Source of the DNA: JANOAR01 sp031411235
GTDB lineage: Bacteria > Verrucomicrobiota > Verrucomicrobiia > Verrucomicrobiales > Verrucomicrobiaceae
Direction: 5' to 3'
NCBI GenBank assembly: GCA_031411235.1
Contig: JANOAR010000060.1
Coordinates: 1-58,553, forward strand
Length of the DNA: 58,553 nt
This document shows, piece after piece, positions 55,846-58,553 of this stretch. The position numbers were made by a program, and so were the translations under genes. Under the pieces are notes generated by a model. That model had not been told where the DNA came from and made no database searches. It was given only the letters and a program-made list of their open reading frames with translations. Positions within the stretch are counted from its first letter, which is position 1, and every line of letters begins with the position of its first letter.

Positions 55846-57177
55846 TTAAGTGCGCGTCTCCAGCCGTGCCTCCAAGTCTGGCGCAGGGTAGAAAAAGCGT
55901 TCTCTGCCGACGACTTCTGAGGCGAGTAGGCCCTTCTCTTCGAGTGATAAAAGATCCGTTCTCGCGGTCATACGCGCGGTGTTGTGGCTGCGCTGGTGCC
56001 CTGTGAAAGTGAAGCGCGAGGCGGGATGATCCAGCGCATGCAGCACAAGTGCCTGTTGGCGGTGATTGAGCCAGGCGAACTGCTTTAGCCGCTCGTTCAC
56101 CGACTTCCTCTCGATCGCTTTCCGTGCGAGGTAACCATGCAAATCCTGGATGCTCGTCTCAATGCATTGGAGCTGGTGCAGGATGAAATAGTTGAGGTCA
56201 TTCTCATCCGTCTCCGTGTGCAGAAAGGCGCGGTAGTAGTCGCTCGGCGCACGCAGCAGGGCCTGCGAGATGGAGATGTATTCAAACAACCAAAAACCTC
56301 CACGCAGCATCGACCAGTAGAACAAAGCGCGTGCGGTGCGGCCATTGCCATCGACAAAGGGATGGTCATAGGCCAGCCAGAAATGCAGGACGATGGCGCG
56401 AATGACCGGGTGCAGGTAGCCCTTCAACTCGGGGTCATTGGCGAAGGCACACATCGCCTCCAGCCGCGCTGGCAGATGGCTCGCCGCCGGGGGGATGTGG
56501 AAGACATTATCATGCTCATCCGCGATCTCGATGTGCTCGTCCGCACGGCGTAGGCGACCTGCGGCCTCGGGTTTATCCAGCGTGTCGCGCGAGATCATCG
56601 CATGGATTTCGAGCACCAAAGCAGGCGTCAGCGGCTTGTCTTTGATGGTGCGCAGATGCTGCATGGTCGTGAAGTTATTCAGGATCATGCGCTCGCCCTT
56701 ATTGCGTGGCTTGCGCTCGGTGAGCAGCATCTCGCGCGCCTTCTCACGCGTCACCGCAGCGCCTTCGAGCAAGCTCGAAGTCACCGCCTCCTCCATCAGC
56801 GACGCGATTTGGTAGCGATCTCGCGTGGCCATATTTGTCACCTGCTCCGGCATCGCGATGCTGCCCGCGCAGCGCTGGTCGATGTGCTGCAACGCCTCGA
56901 ACATCTCTGGCATCAGCGAAAAGGTGAAAGGCTGGCCGCGCTTGTCATTCAGCGGCACCGCCTGCCGCCCCGGCATACGCCCCGTTTTAATCACCAGCCA
57001 CCACTCCGCCGCCGTGAGTCCGTGCGGCGGCTGCCCTTGCCGAATCTCCTCCCAGTGCCCATACTTCCCCAGCGGCCCAAGCTCCGCCGCGACGCCGAAC
57101 AGTTCCATCAAGCGCTCGGGCTTGGTCGAGACGCTTTGCAGCAGGGATTGGAAGGAGGGGGGCGACTCGGGGATCAT
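55846..57177 (-). CDS. Fic-domain protein with N-terminal inhibitory helix and C-terminal winged helix
   Basis: 443 residues. The Fic core carries HPFVDGNGRTAR at 272-283, the full catalytic motif HxFx(D/E)GNGRxxR, so AMP transfer (or a related NMP transfer) to a protein target is expected. The inhibitory motif SSLLEG at 134-139, fitting (S/T)xxxE(G/N), precedes it, so activity is probably self-restrained (class II Fic). The C-terminal ~80 residues (LNHRQQALVLHALDHPASRF... to LLSLEEKGLLAS) resemble a winged helix-turn-helix. Its start is 12 nt from a perfect palindrome that could be an operator, suggesting autoregulation. It diverges from the JetC-like gene. Confidence 0.93.
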   Translation of the reverse strand: MIPESPPSFQSLLQSVSTKPERLMELFGVAAELGPLGKYGHWEEIRQGQPPHGLTAAEWWLVIKTGRMPGRQAVPLNDKRGQPFTFSLMPEMFEALQHIDQRCAGSIAMPEQVTNMATRDRYQIASLMEEAVTSSLLEGAAVTREKAREMLLTERKPRNKGERMILNNFTTMQHLRTIKDKPLTPALVLEIHAMISRDTLDKPEAAGRLRRADEHIEIADEHDNVFHIPPAASHLPARLEAMCAFANDPELKGYLHPVIRAIVLHFWLAYDHPFVDGNGRTARALFYWSMLRGGFWLFEYISISQALLRAPSDYYRAFLHTETDENDLNYFILHQLQCIETSIQDLHGYLARKAIERKSVNERLKQFAWLNHRQQALVLHALDHPASRFTFTGHQRSHNTARMTARTDLLSLEEKGLLASEVVGRERFFYPAPDLEARLETRT

Positions 57178-57188
57178 GGTCTAAAAAA

Positions 57189-57213
57189 TGTCTAATTATA
57201 GACTAATTAGACA
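57189..57213. promoter_or_regulatory. Operator-like palindrome before the fic gene
   Basis: Perfect 10-bp arms tgtctaatta (57189-57198) and taattagaca (57204-57213) around the spacer tagac. A third half-site (tagac, 57199-57203) lies within the spacer. The left arm begins 12 nt upstream of the fic ATG (57177), so a bound protein would block its translation or transcription start. The AT-rich sequence contrasts with the GC-rich flanks. The winged-helix tail of the Fic protein itself is the most likely binder. Confidence 0.75.
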
Positions 57214-57425
57214 CAACCTAGAGAGGCGGGCAAGGCGAGACATGGAGAAGGCGCAATCCACTCTTGGCCCACTTGAACGCGTTCGCACTACCACAAATCC
57301 CGCCTGCCCTGAGGCGCGGGTTCGCATCCCAACAGCCAAACCCGCTCGCCAACCCTCAATTCCTCGCCACTCGTTCCGCCCCTTTCCTCCCGTCCTCTGA
57401 TCTCAAATTTCAGGCCTCCAATTCC

Positions 57426-58553
57426 ATGCCCCAGCCAACCAGTCGCGCCATCCGCCTCTCCCGCATCCACGCCATCAACTGGTATGGCTATCAGGACACC
57501 CTGCCCGTGCAGGGCAACCTCGTGCTCGCGGGCGTCACCGGCTCGGGGAAATCCATCTTGATGGATCTCATCATGCTCGTCTTGGTGGGGCCGGAGCGTG
57601 CACGGCATCATTTCAACCGCAGCGCCACTGGCTCGCAGAGTGATCGCACGATCAAAGGCTACTGCCTGCTGGATACGAAACGCGAGGTGAATGGCCAGCC
57701 GCAGTACTACCACGACAAGGGTGTCACCACTTACCTCGCCCTCGAATTCACTTGGCCCGATGGTGCCCGCGTCGAGACCTGGGGCCTGCGCATCGAGTTC
57801 AAAAACGCCGCTGAAAACGACGGGCAAATCACGCCCTTCTTCTGCCCTGGCACGCTGCAAAAGGATGACTTCATCGCCATCTCCGAGGAGGATGGCAAAC
57901 GCCGCGCGCGCGATTTGACCAGCTTCCGCGCGCTCATCGAGGCGCACCAAGGCCGCACCTATCCCTCATCGCGCGAGTACCTGCGCGACATGCACAACGC
58001 CGCGCATCTGAACTACAATCGCGAGGTTCTCGACCGCCTGCTGCCCAGCGCCATGTCGTTCACCAACCTCAAAAGTTTCGACGACTTCTGCCGCCGCTTC
58101 GTGCTGCCGAGCGAGGCCCTCAGCATCGACGATGTGATCACCAGCTACCGCGACTTCCAAAGCTACGAGCGCGAGTTGTCGCAGCTCCGTGGACAGCTCA
58201 CGCGCTTGCAAACCATCAGCTCCCTGGCCACTACCCGCGCCACCGCCCAGCAAGATCGCGACACCGCCCGCTACCTAACCGCCGAGCTGCACCACGAGCA
58301 CGCGCAGGGTCTCGTGAATAGCATGGAAGGCCGCCTGGTAAAACTCCGCGCCGACTACGCCAGCGACGAGCAGCGCCTCATCGAACTCGACCAACAAATC
58401 CTCAACGGACGCCGCGAAAGAGAGCGCCTCCTCGCCCTCGTCAACGAGTCCAGCGAAGGCCGCCTCTACCATCAGCTCACCGAGCAATGCGAGCGCTTGG
58501 AGATCGACATCGAAAAGCTCCGCGCTCTCAGCATGAAGATCGACGAGCGCCTG
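57426..58553 (+). CDS. JetC/MukB-like SMC ATPase, N-terminal part (continues past window end)
   Basis: The frame is open from ATG 57426 through the last base (376 codons, no stop). The N-terminus has IHAINWYGYQDTLPVQGNL, Walker A GVTGSGKS at 36-43, LMDLIMLVLVG, then HFNRSATGSQSDRTIKGYC and VTTYLALEFTW. This succession is that of JetC, the SMC-like ATPase of Wadjet plasmid-defence systems (related to MukB and MksF). It continues with a helical region from about residue 225 (SYRDFQSYERELSQLRGQL), the start of the coiled coil. The gene is cut before the C-terminal signature and Walker B, so full identity cannot be shown. No jetA/jetB homologue lies before it on this strand; partner genes would have to be downstream. 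Confidence 0.8.
   Translation, partial: MPQPTSRAIRLSRIHAINWYGYQDTLPVQGNLVLAGVTGSGKSILMDLIMLVLVGPERARHHFNRSATGSQSDRTIKGYCLLDTKREVNGQPQYYHDKGVTTYLALEFTWPDGARVETWGLRIEFKNAAENDGQITPFFCPGTLQKDDFIAISEEDGKRRARDLTSFRALIEAHQGRTYPSSREYLRDMHNAAHLNYNREVLDRLLPSAMSFTNLKSFDDFCRRFVLPSEALSIDDVITSYRDFQSYERELSQLRGQLTRLQTISSLATTRATAQQDRDTARYLTAELHHEHAQGLVNSMEGRLVKLRADYASDEQRLIELDQQILNGRRERERLLALVNESSEGRLYHQLTEQCERLEIDIEKLRALSMKIDERL

Noticed and set aside
57188..57400. A 70-codon plus-strand frame between the fic and jetC-like genes
   Set aside because: It starts inside the palindrome, is basic and low in complexity and has no family resemblance; the gap is better explained as two divergent promoters.
1..58553. 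CRISPR arrays, tRNA and rRNA genes, insertion sequences and phage genes
   Set aside because: Looked for and none found: no regular direct repeats with spacers, no cloverleaf or rRNA landmarks, no transposase or integrase frames.

Overview
The window looks like a chromosomal segment of a Verrucomicrobiota bacterium, probably close to Verrucomicrobiaceae/Prosthecobacter. The pointers are lineage-typical families: a giant secreted protein of autotransporter-associated beta-strand repeats with a PEP-CTERM-type tail, a PVC-type multidomain cytochrome c protein carrying a DUF1080 domain, and a Tat-exported DUF1501 protein. DNA is GC-rich (about 60% by eye). No rRNA, tRNA, CRISPR array, transposase or phage gene was seen.

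Layout. 1-5743 holds the end of an M42 peptidase, a Bcp peroxiredoxin, a convergent secreted LysM protein and a two-FHA-domain ABC exporter. From 5767 to 50725 every gene is on the minus strand. Reading the minus strand in its own direction (high to low coordinates), this block contains: a DUF1501 protein; a methyltransferase; an AraC regulator; mqo and a Dabb protein; the 1707-aa PVC protein; moeA; an 18-kb gene for a ~5974-aa PEP-CTERM protein; a five-gene yejABEF-like peptide importer (15.7-20.6 kb and on to 13.05 kb) whose neighbours all overlap by 4 nt; msrB; a Thr/Pro-flanked secreted protein; mutM; an M32 carboxypeptidase; and miaA-aroB-dprA. From 50858 to 55826 a plus-strand group holds a 2-hydroxyacid dehydrogenase with a clear terminator, a GT2 polysaccharide synthase, a secreted beta-helix protein, a TerC membrane protein and a small FmdB-like protein. 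The right end holds a Fic enzyme, with an operator-like palindrome just before its start, diverging from the first 376 codons of a JetC/MukB-like SMC ATPase.

Most unusual points. (1) One ATPase subunit of the Yej-type importer is fused in frame to a kinase-like domain of the 'polyvalent protein kinase' type that retains Lys, Asp...Asn and Asp candidate catalytic residues. (2) Two different palindromic elements sit inside the PVC-protein gene and are translated in frame, resembling the Rickettsia palindromic-element phenomenon. (3) Three further repeats lie between genes: a 66-nt-period repeat before the FHA-ABC gene, a 27-bp inverted repeat between divergent genes, and a duplicated signal-peptide-coding 48-mer left as a gene remnant. 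(4) A JetC-like (Wadjet-type) gene begins at the right edge beside a self-inhibited Fic enzyme, so a defence locus may extend beyond the window.

How the genes may work together. The importer, several secreted proteins and the peptidases suggest a life of peptide and polymer scavenging with an elaborate cell surface. FHA domains (phosphothreonine readers) on one transporter and a kinase-like domain on another suggest phosphorylation control of transport, but that link is inference.
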